Assembly (NCBI GenBank): GCA_002316835.1
Contig: DCEG01000107.1
Span: 1-53,172, forward strand
Source: Bacteroidales bacterium UBA1035
GTDB lineage: Bacteria > Bacteroidota > Bacteroidia > Bacteroidales > Dysgonomonadaceae
Direction: 5' to 3'
Length of the DNA stretch: 53,172 nt
This document shows positions 44,034 through 51,543 of the stretch, one piece after another (positions within the stretch are counted from its first letter, which is position 1; the number at the start of each line of letters is the position of its first letter). The translations under genes were made by a program, and so were the position numbers. The notes under the pieces are model-generated. The model ran no database searches, had not been told where the DNA came from, and saw only the letters and a list, made by a program, of their open reading frames with translations.

Positions 44034-45299
44034 ATGAAAACAAAAGCAGTCCGTTTGTACGGCAAAAAAGACCTTCGGTTGGAAGAGTTCGAATTACCGA
44101 AAATAAAGGACAACGAAATATTGGCTAAGGTAGTCTCCGATTCGTTGTGCATGTCATCCTACAAAGCATCGACGCAAGGAGCTGATCACAAGCGAATTCC
44201 CGACGATGTGGCGGAGAATCCCATAATTATCGGCCACGAATTTGCCGGTGAACTACTGGAAGTGGGCAGCAAATGGGCGCACAAATTTAAAGCGGGAGAT
44301 AAATTTTCCATTCAGCCGGCTTTGTATTACGAAGATGGGCCTGTTGGCATTTTAAGTGCGCCCGGATACAGCTATCAATACATTGGTGGTGATGCCACTT
44401 ACGTCATCATTCCCAACGAAGTGATGGAGATGGATTGCCTGCTCACGTATCACGGCGAAGGTTATTATCCCGCATCGCTGGCTGAGCCGCTTTCGTGCGT
44501 TATTGGAGCCATGCACGCCAATTATCACACAACACCCGGAAGTTACAAGCACAAAATGGAAATTGTTGACGGCGGAAAAATGGCTTTGCTGGCCGGAGTG
44601 GGGCCCATGGGGCTTGCTGCGATTAACTATGTACTTCGGCGTGAAGACCTGAAGCCGTCGTTGTTTGTGGTTACCGATATCGACCAAGCTCGTCTCGATC
44701 GTGCCGCATCCATTTACACCGTTGAGTTTGCCGCTTCACGCGGAATCGATTTAAGGTACATCAACACAGGGGAGATGGAAAATCCGGTAGAAGAACTGAA
44801 AGCCATCAGCGGAGGAACGGGCTATGACGATGTTTTCGTTTTTGCACCTGTAAAACCAGTGGTGGAACAAGGCGATGCCATTCTCGGATTCGATGGTTGC
44901 CTGAACTTTTTTGCAGGCCCCGATAATCCGAATTTCAGCGCAACGTTGAACTTTTACAACGTGCATTACGCTTACACACACATTGTGGGCACAAGCGGTG
45001 GTAACACCGACGATATAAAAGAGGCGCTCGACATAATGAGCAAAGGTTTAGATCCTGCCGGACTGGTAACGCACATCGGAGGATTGGATGCAGTGGCTGA
45101 CGCAACGAATAATCTGCCAAACATTCCCGGTGGCAAGAAATTAATTTACACACACCTGGAAATGCCACTCACTCCTATTTCGGATTTCGCAAAATTAGGT
45201 GAAACCGATGAACTATTTAAAAACTTAGCTGAAATTTGCGACCGTCACAACGGGTTGTGGAGCGTGGAGGCTGAAACGTATTTGTTGGAAAATAAATAA
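44034..45299 (+). CDS. SorE-like zinc-containing sugar-phosphate dehydrogenase
   Basis: 421 residues of the medium-chain dehydrogenase/reductase superfamily. Zinc ligand region SLCMSS (Cys39) and GHEF (His68, Glu69), and a Rossmann loop LLAGVGPMGLAAI at about 185-197. It resembles L-sorbose-1-phosphate reductase (SorE) in length and in the segment GDATYVIIPNEV. A structural zinc Cys cluster typical of alcohol dehydrogenases is absent, as in sorbitol-type members. It probably reduces or oxidises a ketose or alditol phosphate next to the two aldolases. Confidence 0.82.
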   Translation: MKTKAVRLYGKKDLRLEEFELPKIKDNEILAKVVSDSLCMSSYKASTQGADHKRIPDDVAENPIIIGHEFAGELLEVGSKWAHKFKAGDKFSIQPALYYEDGPVGILSAPGYSYQYIGGDATYVIIPNEVMEMDCLLTYHGEGYYPASLAEPLSCVIGAMHANYHTTPGSYKHKMEIVDGGKMALLAGVGPMGLAAINYVLRREDLKPSLFVVTDIDQARLDRAASIYTVEFAASRGIDLRYINTGEMENPVEELKAISGGTGYDDVFVFAPVKPVVEQGDAILGFDGCLNFFAGPDNPNFSATLNFYNVHYAYTHIVGTSGGNTDDIKEALDIMSKGLDPAGLVTHIGGLDAVADATNNLPNIPGGKKLIYTHLEMPLTPISDFAKLGETDELFKNLAEICDRHNGLWSVEAETYLLENK

Positions 45300-45302
45300 T
45301 CG

Positions 45303-45322
45303 CCACTAAGACTCTAAGGCAC
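45303..45322. repeat. left flanking repeat of the GxxExxY gene
   Basis: CCACTAAGACTCTAAGGCAC, itself made of two 8-9 bp units. Its counterpart lies inverted at 45823-45842. Confidence 0.5.
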
Positions 45323-45326
45323 TAAT

Positions 45327-45739
45327 ATGCACAAAGATAAGAATAAAGACTACGAACCTATATCTGAACAAGAAGAAGAGATAGGGAAAGCCATTGTTCA
45401 CGCTGCTTATTTGGTTCACAAAGAATTAGGGCCTGGTTTGTTAGAGAAAGTGTATGAGATTTGCTTTTGTCATATACTCGAAAAAATGGGATACGATGTG
45501 AAAAGACAATTGGATATTCCGATTGTCTTTGATGGAATCACATTTTCAGAAGGACTAAAGTTGGATGTATTAGTAGATGATTTGGTAATTTGCGAGTTAA
45601 AAGCAATTGGCGTCGTTCATCCCGTATGGGAAGCCCAACTTTTAAGTCTCACCTGAAATTAACAGGAAAGCGACTCGGCTACTTGATAAATTTCAACGTG
45701 CCGTATATTAAAAAAGGAATTAAACGATTTGTGAAATAA
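45327..45739 (+). pseudogene. GxxExxY protein gene, frameshifted near its 3' end
   Basis: The frame from 45327 codes for 109 residues with the family signature GLLEKVY (GxxExxY) and DVLVDDLVICELKAI, a PD-(D/E)xK-like core. It stops at a TGA after EAQLLS. Shifting by two bases gives HLKLTGKRLGYLINFNVPYI and a stop at 45737-45739, exactly the expected C-terminus, so an indel lies near 45648. Function of the family is unknown. It interrupts the metabolic module between dehydrogenase and aldolase and is flanked by inverted CTAAG-type repeats. Confidence 0.75.
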
Positions 45740-45822
45740 ATTCTGCCACCAAGAAAAAAGATTTAAGAATTGCAATTAAGTTATCTTTAGTGTCACAACA
45801 ACATGTAACTTAGTGTTTATTC

Positions 45823-45842
45823 GAGTCTTTGCGCCTTTGTGG
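45823..45842. repeat. right flanking repeat of the GxxExxY gene
   Basis: GAGTCTTTGCGCCTTTGTGG; its complement matches the left repeat at 14 of 20 positions with the same two-unit build. Confidence 0.45.
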
Positions 45843-45855
45843 TAAAGCAAAAAAT

Positions 45856-47154
45856 ATGAAACAATTAGACACCCATTTAATGCATCCGGTGGAGCAAATC
45901 AATATCATCATCGGACGAATTTACAGAAGCGGAATGACTACCACCTCCGGTGGAAACATTTCTATCCGCGATGATAATGGCGATATCTGGATCACACCAT
46001 CCGGAGTGGATAAGGGAAATCTGACCACAAAGGATATTATGTGTGTAAAGAAGGATGGAACAATTATCGGCTTACACAGACCGTCATCGGAGTATCCCTT
46101 TCATAGAGCTATATACGAGTCCCGTCCGGACATAAAGGCAATCATTCACGCACATCCGCCTGCTTTGGTTGCATTCAGTATTGCCGGGGAAATTCCTGAC
46201 ACAAAACTTGTACCACAAGCTTACAACGTCATAGGTGAAGTAGGTTTTGCTCCTTACGGCACACCGGGTAGTGAAGACCTTGGTAAGAAAATTGCCAATG
46301 AGTTTTTGAATAAAAACTATAAGGCGGTGATAATGGAAAATCACGGTGTGGTGCTGGGCGGAAGCGATATGATGGATGCTTATCAACGTTTTGAAACGCT
46401 GGAGTTCTGCTGTAGGACCATCGTAAACGCGGGACAACTCGGAAAGGTAAACTATCTTACCAGTGAACAAGTGTCGAGTTATGTTAATCATATTCCCAAA
46501 AATGTTGCTCATTTCATGGATGTTGATTATCCTTCGGATGAACGTGTACTGCGAACAGAGATGGTCAATATTATTCGTCGTGCGTGTGATCAGGGACTAA
46601 TGATTTCGACGTATGGGACGGTATCAGTAAGATGGCGCGACAACGATTTTCTCATCACACCACGCGATGTGGCACGCTGGGATATTGTTCCCGGTGATAT
46701 TGTACAGATTAAAAAAGGTATGGCCGAGGCAGGAAAAACTCCCAGCCGTTCCGTGGCGTTGCATCAACGGATTTATCAGCTAAATCCACACATTAATTCC
46801 ATCATTTGCACCCAACCGGTTAATCTCATGGCTCACGCTGTGAGCGGTATCAAATTCGATGTGCGTACCATACCGGAAAGTTGGATTTTCCTTCAAGACG
46901 TACCATCGATTCCGTTCGGATTAATTTATAATGAAATCGACGATGTAGCTAAAATGTTCAACAAAAACCGGGTGATTTTAGTGGAGAATGACAGTATTTT
47001 CGTTACGGGAGATAAATTGTTGAATACTTTTGATTATCTGGAAGTTGCTGAGTTTTCTGCAAATTCACTCGTGATGGCATTAGCCATTGGACCGTTAAAA
47101 CCTATTGGAGATAAGGAGATTGATGATCTCCGCATTGCGTTTAACGTTAAATAA
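45856..47154 (+). CDS. tandem class II aldolase/adducin-family protein, second domain degenerate
   Basis: 432 residues from the ATG at 45856 (MKQLDTHLMHPVEQ); an upstream non-ATG start would fall inside the flanking repeat. The first domain (1-215) has SGGNIS, ITPSG, Glu79 in SSEYPFH, zinc ligands His98 and His100 (HAHPP) and His163 (ENHG), so it should be active. A second copy of the fold (about 235-432) has TVSVRWR and LITPRD, but CTQP replaces HAHP and ENDS replaces ENHG, so its zinc site is lost. Likely splits a 1-phospho-ketose (fuculose-, ribulose- or rhamnulose-phosphate type) to dihydroxyacetone phosphate and an aldehyde. Confidence 0.85.
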   Translation: MKQLDTHLMHPVEQINIIIGRIYRSGMTTTSGGNISIRDDNGDIWITPSGVDKGNLTTKDIMCVKKDGTIIGLHRPSSEYPFHRAIYESRPDIKAIIHAHPPALVAFSIAGEIPDTKLVPQAYNVIGEVGFAPYGTPGSEDLGKKIANEFLNKNYKAVIMENHGVVLGGSDMMDAYQRFETLEFCCRTIVNAGQLGKVNYLTSEQVSSYVNHIPKNVAHFMDVDYPSDERVLRTEMVNIIRRACDQGLMISTYGTVSVRWRDNDFLITPRDVARWDIVPGDIVQIKKGMAEAGKTPSRSVALHQRIYQLNPHINSIICTQPVNLMAHAVSGIKFDVRTIPESWIFLQDVPSIPFGLIYNEIDDVAKMFNKNRVILVENDSIFVTGDKLLNTFDYLEVAEFSANSLVMALAIGPLKPIGDKEIDDLRIAFNVK

Positions 47155-47188
47155 GTTCAATATTTTAACCAAAACTTTGGACGTGAAT

Positions 47189-47917
47189 ATGGAGTTAATC
47201 TTTTCTCCTTCAACAATTCCGTCATTTAACCTGGCTGCGGAAGAATACCTGTTCACTACACAAAAGGAGTATCTTTTTTTGTATGTGAATGAGCCTAGTG
47301 TAATTATTGGTTATAATCAGGCGGTGGTAAATGAAGTGGATATAGATTTCTGCATCGAAAACGATATTCGCATCATTCGTCGATTATCCGGTGGTGGAGC
47401 TGTCTATCATGATTCAGGAAATCTCAATTACTCATTTATTTCCGATAAAAAAGATATGCCACTCAGTGCGGATTTTCTGTTGCCTGTAATCCATGTACTC
47501 GAGAAATTGGATATTCCTGCGGAAATAAGAAAAAGAAAAGATTTATGGCTACCCGGCGGATATAAAATTTCGGGAACAGCTTCACATGTTTCAAAAGGAA
47601 GAGTATTGCATCACGGTACTTTGCTTTACGATAGTAATTTAGAACATTTGCAACGCTCATTGAATCCTGAAAAAAGAAATATTATTGCGAAAGCTACCGC
47701 ATCGGTAGTTAGCCCTGTGAAAAATATAAGCTCTTTTTTGGTTGAAAAAGAAAAGAATGTATTGTCTTTTCAAGAGTTTGTTGATCGGTTTATCGACGAA
47801 TCCGTGAAGTATTTTGGTGTTTCCGGTTTAACTTCATTAACTATAACCGATGTGGAAGCTATTGACGAGTTGCGTCAGCATAAATATTCACAACGCGAGT
47901 GGAATTATAAAATGTAG
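47189..47917 (+). CDS. lipoate--protein ligase (LplA family)
   Basis: 242 residues from the ATG at 47189 (MELIFSPSTIPSFN); a longer frame overlapping the aldolase lacks family resemblance. It has RRLSGGGAVYHDSGNLNYSF, the lipoyl-adenylate loop, and GGYKISGTASHVSKGRVLHHGTLLYD with the catalytic Lys (in GYKISGTA). The C-terminal accessory domain of E. coli LplA is missing, as in shorter family members. It would attach lipoate to Lys43 of the E2 encoded at the start of the same module. Its end is 5 bp from the convergent radical SAM gene. Confidence 0.9.
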   Translation: MELIFSPSTIPSFNLAAEEYLFTTQKEYLFLYVNEPSVIIGYNQAVVNEVDIDFCIENDIRIIRRLSGGGAVYHDSGNLNYSFISDKKDMPLSADFLLPVIHVLEKLDIPAEIRKRKDLWLPGGYKISGTASHVSKGRVLHHGTLLYDSNLEHLQRSLNPEKRNIIAKATASVVSPVKNISSFLVEKEKNVLSFQEFVDRFIDESVKYFGVSGLTSLTITDVEAIDELRQHKYSQREWNYKM

Positions 47918-47922
47918 GTCCG

Positions 47923-48867
47923 TCAGACGGATATGGAACCGTCAGATACGAACAATTTTCCTTGAAATGTATCTCTTTCCCGAAACCGCTTTATCACTTT
48001 TTCTGTCAGTTCGTAGTTTTTTAATCCCCAATCGGGAGCTATAAGCAGTGATTTGGGCGATTGTGAAGCAAATCGTTCAATAAAAAAGTTGGGGTTTAAC
48101 CGTTCGGCAAAATCCACACACAAATCTATGTACTCTTCGAGTTCGAAAATATAAAACGATTCAGGAAGCAAAGTGTATTCCTTTGCCATTGCGGTTCCAC
48201 GAATAATTTGCAGTTGATGCATCTTAAGCGTTGTGAGCGGAAGTTGCGATAGTTTTTTCGCGTGCGAAAGTAAATCGTCATCGGTTTCACCCGGTAAACC
48301 CAAAATTAAATGTGCACCCACAGGAATTCCTTTTCGGGCGGTTTTTTCGATAGCTTCTACTGATTCTTCCCATGTATGTTGCCGATTTACACGCTCCAGC
48401 GTTTTGTTGAGCGTGCTTTCGATGCCGTATTCGATAAGAAGAAATGTTTTTTTGTTTAATTCCGCAAAATATTCCAGTAATTCATCTGGCATACAATCAG
48501 GGCGTGTACCAATGATGAGCCCTACAACATCGGGGTAGGCGAGCGCTTCCTCGTACATCGCGATGAGCTTTTCGATGCTGTCGTACGTGTTGGTGTACGA
48601 TTGGAAATAGGCCAGATATTTCATCGCCGGATACTTGTGCGAGAAGAAACTGATTCCGTCGGCCAGTTGTTCCGATATGGTTTTGGTGGGTTTCCCATAA
48701 CCCGGACTAAAACTCTGGTTGTTGCAGTAGGTGCATCCGCCGCGGCCTTTTGAACCATCGCGATTGGGACAGGTAAATCCTGCGTTGATGGATATTTTTT
48801 GTACTTTATAGGGAGATTTCTGTGAGAGAAATTCTGAAAAATCACGATATAGCCTTTGCTCTTTCAT
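47923..48867 (-). CDS. radical SAM protein, TIGR01212/YhcC family
   Basis: 314 residues from the ATG 48865-48867 (MKEQRLYRDFSEFL); a longer frame to 48906 would run through the terminator of the preceding gene. The [4Fe-4S] cluster Cys lie in FTCPNRDGSKGRGGCTYCNN. SAM-fold blocks GLIIGTRPDCMPDELL, EYGIESTLNKTLERVNR and GAHLILGLPGETDDDLL follow. The family is annotated as possible RNA-modifying or sulfur-inserting enzymes, with no settled function. Monocistronic, with a promoter only a few bases before the ATG. Confidence 0.9.
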   Translation of the reverse strand: MKEQRLYRDFSEFLSQKSPYKVQKISINAGFTCPNRDGSKGRGGCTYCNNQSFSPGYGKPTKTISEQLADGISFFSHKYPAMKYLAYFQSYTNTYDSIEKLIAMYEEALAYPDVVGLIIGTRPDCMPDELLEYFAELNKKTFLLIEYGIESTLNKTLERVNRQHTWEESVEAIEKTARKGIPVGAHLILGLPGETDDDLLSHAKKLSQLPLTTLKMHQLQIIRGTAMAKEYTLLPESFYIFELEEYIDLCVDFAERLNPNFFIERFASQSPKSLLIAPDWGLKNYELTEKVIKRFRERDTFQGKLFVSDGSISV

Positions 48868-48875
48868 ATTGATTG

Positions 48876-48907
48876 CAAAAGTAATGAAAAACAAAAGCCC
48901 GACCAAA
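48876..48907 (-). promoter_or_regulatory. canonical promoter of the radical SAM gene
   Basis: On the minus strand TTTG (48907-48904), 20 bp, TACTTTTG (48883-48876). The expected +1 lies at about 48868-48872, so the transcript would be essentially leaderless. Confidence 0.6.
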
Positions 48908-48921
48908 AAGCCGGGCTTTTG
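48892..48921 (-). terminator. terminator of the Asp-rich lipoprotein gene
   Basis: On the minus strand a ten-base stem CAAAAGCCCG / CGGGCTTTTG followed by TTTTTC. It overlaps the promoter of the next gene. Confidence 0.8.
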
Positions 48922-48948
48922 CCTGATAGTTTCTATCAGAAAGATCTG

Positions 48949-49740
48949 TTAATCGTCATCATCGTCATCATCAAAATCGCAATCGATAATATCATCAAAC
49001 CATTCCCAAATTCTCTTGCCTAACAAATAATTGTAAGACTTATCATCGTCATCATCGTTGTAAAAAATTTCGATAATACCGTTTTTGTTGTAATCAATGG
49101 CTTGACTAAAATCGATTCCACTCAGCGTACGTGAGAATAATCGGTTTACATAAAAATCGACTGTAACACCTAAATTTTCACCCGGGATAAATGGCCTATC
49201 AAATTCAATTTCAAAATCGAATTCCTTATTGGAAGCAAAAATAAACGGAGTTCCCATAATTTCACCTTCAACCCGAATTGTCTGATTGTACATCAACGAA
49301 TTTTTATCACGATTCTTCTGCATTTCAAATTCGATTTCTTCGAAGTTGGCTTTGGGAAGTTCCAAACCTGTGAACAACGTTTCGATTTGCAAAACTCCAT
49401 TTGAAATTAAATCAATTTCGAATGGACCTTTCAACTCAATATCGTCGTCGTAAGAATATGAACCGCCAAACTTGTAAGCCCATTTATCATCATCGTCAAA
49501 ATCAAATTCAATTTTTCCTACATTGATTTTAAACGTGCTAATGTTTACCAGATCATCAAATGATAATGCACGAGTTTCACCCTGAACGGCACTTTTAGGA
49601 ACTGCACCATTAGTAGCCCTGAATTGAAGAGCTACTTTCCCCGAATCAACACCTCCTAAGGGGTTGTCGGTTTCGCAACCAATAAATGCAAACGGCAATA
49701 ACATTGCCACTGCCATAACTTTTAATAGATTCTTTTTCAT
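48949..49740 (-). CDS. Asp-rich lipoprotein of unknown function
   Basis: 263 residues with lipobox FIGC (Cys22). The mature protein is beta-rich and has three Asp clusters: FDFDDDDKW (about 79-87), YNDDDDDKSYN (about 229-239) and a seven-Asp run at the very C-terminus, encoded by GAT/GAC repeats. Such clusters suggest calcium or other cation binding. A block NGIIEIFYN is repeat-like with DxNxxG-type loops (DYNKNG). No family recognised with confidence. It stands between the DUF4252 unit and the radical SAM gene, with its own terminator. Confidence 0.75.
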   Translation of the reverse strand: MKKNLLKVMAVAMLLPFAFIGCETDNPLGGVDSGKVALQFRATNGAVPKSAVQGETRALSFDDLVNISTFKINVGKIEFDFDDDDKWAYKFGGSYSYDDDIELKGPFEIDLISNGVLQIETLFTGLELPKANFEEIEFEMQKNRDKNSLMYNQTIRVEGEIMGTPFIFASNKEFDFEIEFDRPFIPGENLGVTVDFYVNRLFSRTLSGIDFSQAIDYNKNGIIEIFYNDDDDDKSYNYLLGKRIWEWFDDIIDCDFDDDDDDD

Positions 49741-49856
49741 AACTTAAATTTGAATTTTGTTTCAAGAATTGCGCGCTTTGTCATAAATAAGAGTCTTTGT
49801 TTTACAAAAAGTTTAAGTAAGAAAAGTTAAAGTGTGTGAACTAGTGGCTATTCGAA

Positions 49857-49892
49857 AAAAAAGAGAGCGCGACATCACGTCTCACTCTCTTT
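49857..49892 (-). terminator. terminator of the DUF4252 gene
   Basis: On the minus strand a 14-base imperfect stem starting AAAGAGAGTGAGAC, loop GTGAT, and a U-run (TTTTTT). It lies 24 bp after the stop and shares a GCGCGACAT core with a hairpin at 53079. Confidence 0.8.
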
Positions 49893-49915
49893 AAAGTGAT
49901 TGTTTAAAAGTAGAG

Positions 49916-50356
49916 TTATTTTTTTGTAGCATATAAATTCAGTGTAATCACGATATTTCCGGGATTTTTTATGAAACTGACTTTGGCAATACCTTTATCG
50001 GTTGGTTTTTCGAAGGTATCCACGCGGTTTTTCCCGTTCCTCACTATCGAAACCTGCTCATATTTGTCAGCTTTAAGTGCGTTCTCCACTTCTCTTGTAA
50101 AGCTTTCATCCAATGACTTGTCGGCTGAATTCAGTGTTAGCATTTGCCGCCCGAGACTTGTTGTAGATTTGTCCAATACCATGAGGTCAAAATTTTTCAT
50201 ATCGCTTAATCTGTCCATTGTACTGGCTCTTTTTTGGTAAATGTAGTTGAACCGCTCGTCCTCCATGTATTTATCAAATAGTTTTTCGAGTTGTTGAGCC
50301 GATGCTCCGGCAACAAAAAGAGTTGCCAAAAAAAGAATAGAAAGAATTTTTTTCAT
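49916..50356 (-). CDS. DUF4252-family exported protein
   Basis: 146 residues with a Sec signal (MKKILSILFLATLFVAGAS, cleavage after SAQ). Small alpha/beta protein with MKNFDLMVLDKS and YEQVSIVRNGKNRVDTFEKP, as in DUF4252. Function unknown; the family is usually encoded next to sigma/anti-sigma pairs in Bacteroidota, as here. It is the third gene of the leftward sigma unit, 19 bp after the anti-sigma gene, and probably a target or modulator of it. Confidence 0.85.
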   Translation of the reverse strand: MKKILSILFLATLFVAGASAQQLEKLFDKYMEDERFNYIYQKRASTMDRLSDMKNFDLMVLDKSTTSLGRQMLTLNSADKSLDESFTREVENALKADKYEQVSIVRNGKNRVDTFEKPTDKGIAKVSFIKNPGNIVITLNLYATKK

Positions 50357-50375
50357 ATCTGTAAGGGTTTATAAG

Positions 50376-50900
50376 TTATTGATTTTCTGATTCTGTATAG
50401 TTTATTTTTCGATATACGTTGTCGAATATTTTATCGGCATCCATTTCTGTTTGCATTGCATTTACTTCTACAAACGGTTCATAACTGGTGCGGATGATCT
50501 CATTGGCTTGCATAAACATTTTGTCGGCATATTGTTGCGCTTTTTGCGGGTTGGTTATTTCTTTTCCGTTTATGAAAACCGTGTAATCATCGGATTGCAT
50601 TTCTGACTGATTTTTGAACGGAAATAAAGTGATAACAAGAAGAATGACCGCTGCCGTACTTGCTATCGTAATCCATAATTTCCGGGATAAAGACTGTTTT
50701 TCTTTGTCTCTTTCCAAAGGGATGACAAAAGCGGGAGCTGCAATTTGTTTTTCTTTATCGAAACCGGCAAACATGGGTTTATACATTTCGTGTTGAGGTG
50801 AAATATTGTCGCTCCGAAAGTAATTTTTCAGCACGTTTTCTTCTTCGGGTGAGGCCGTGCCATCGAAATAGTTGTTTAATAGGTTATCTATATTGTTCAT
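50376..50900 (-). CDS. membrane anti-sigma factor-like protein
   Basis: 174 residues. The N-terminal cytoplasmic part (1-72) begins MNNIDNLLNNYFDGTASPEEENVLK, typical of Bacteroidota anti-sigma proteins in which a zinc-free helical bundle binds the sigma factor. One transmembrane helix at about 75-95 (KLWITIASTAAVILLVITLF) and a short periplasmic part (SDDYTVFINGKEI). Its start overlaps the sigma gene by 17 bp, which argues for translational coupling and a fixed ratio. Confidence 0.85.
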   Translation of the reverse strand: MNNIDNLLNNYFDGTASPEEENVLKNYFRSDNISPQHEMYKPMFAGFDKEKQIAAPAFVIPLERDKEKQSLSRKLWITIASTAAVILLVITLFPFKNQSEMQSDDYTVFINGKEITNPQKAQQYADKMFMQANEIIRTSYEPFVEVNAMQTEMDADKIFDNVYRKINYTESENQ

Positions 50901-51405
50901 AAAGCATTTTCTCCTGTTGTTGATGGATTAAAATCATTTCGCGCAGTTTTTTCCGCGCCCGCGACAAATTTACCGTAACAGCATTTTCGGTCATCGACAT
51001 TACTTCAGCGATTTCACTGATTTCCATTTCTTCCACATCCTTCATTCGGATAATGGTTCGTTGTGTCTCGGGCAGCAAGTCTATCATCCGGCTGATGACG
51101 TTTACCGTGTCGGCTTGTTCCGCAAGCTGATGCGGATTGGGTGCATTATATTCTGCGTTGGCGGGAAGTTCTCCGTTGAGTTGTTGCTTGCGGAGCAAAT
51201 CCACACACAGGTTTCGCATCGATGTAAGCATAAACGCCTGTGGATTTTCGATTGCTTTCAGTTGTTTTCGTTTTTCCCACAACCGCATCATCAAATCCTG
51301 ATACGCATCCTTCGAACGGTTTTCGTCTTTTAATATCGACCGAGCCATTCGATACAGCTTATCGGAATAGCACAGGATGTGAAGTTGAAATTGTTGGGTA
51401 TCCAT
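50884..51405 (-). CDS. ECF-type RNA polymerase sigma factor
   Basis: 173 residues. Region 2 in residues 10-75 (YRMARSILKDENRSKDAYQDLMMRLWEKR; FMLTSMRNLCVDLLRK) and region 4 in about 110-160, with HTH MEISEIAEVMSMTENAVTVNLSRARKKLRE. The latter half is typical of the RpoE/SigW-like group. It leads the leftward unit sigma, anti-sigma, DUF4252. No exact TAnnTTTG box was found before it, so it may use its own promoter. Confidence 0.92.
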   Translation of the reverse strand: MDTQQFQLHILCYSDKLYRMARSILKDENRSKDAYQDLMMRLWEKRKQLKAIENPQAFMLTSMRNLCVDLLRKQQLNGELPANAEYNAPNPHQLAEQADTVNVISRMIDLLPETQRTIIRMKDVEEMEISEIAEVMSMTENAVTVNLSRARKKLREMILIHQQQEKMLYEQYR

Positions 51406-51462
51406 ACATTTATATAGACGACAAAGTTCGGAAAATCTTACATCTACCGGTAGTTTTCTTTC

Positions 51463-51500
51463 AAAAAAAACCGCAAAACAGTATAATGACCGTTCTGCGG
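51463..51500 (-). terminator. terminator of the phytase gene
   Basis: On the minus strand a 12-base stem CCGCAGAACGGT / ACTGTTTTGCGG (two G-U pairs), loop CATTAT, then eight U. It separates phytase from the sigma unit. Confidence 0.85.
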
Positions 51501-51543
51501 ATGGTTTTATAGCCTTTTTTCTGATTGTTGATCCGGAATTTTA

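Noticed and set aside
47105..47188. Longer N-terminus for the lipoate ligase
   Set aside because: It overlaps the aldolase 3' end and carries no family sequence.
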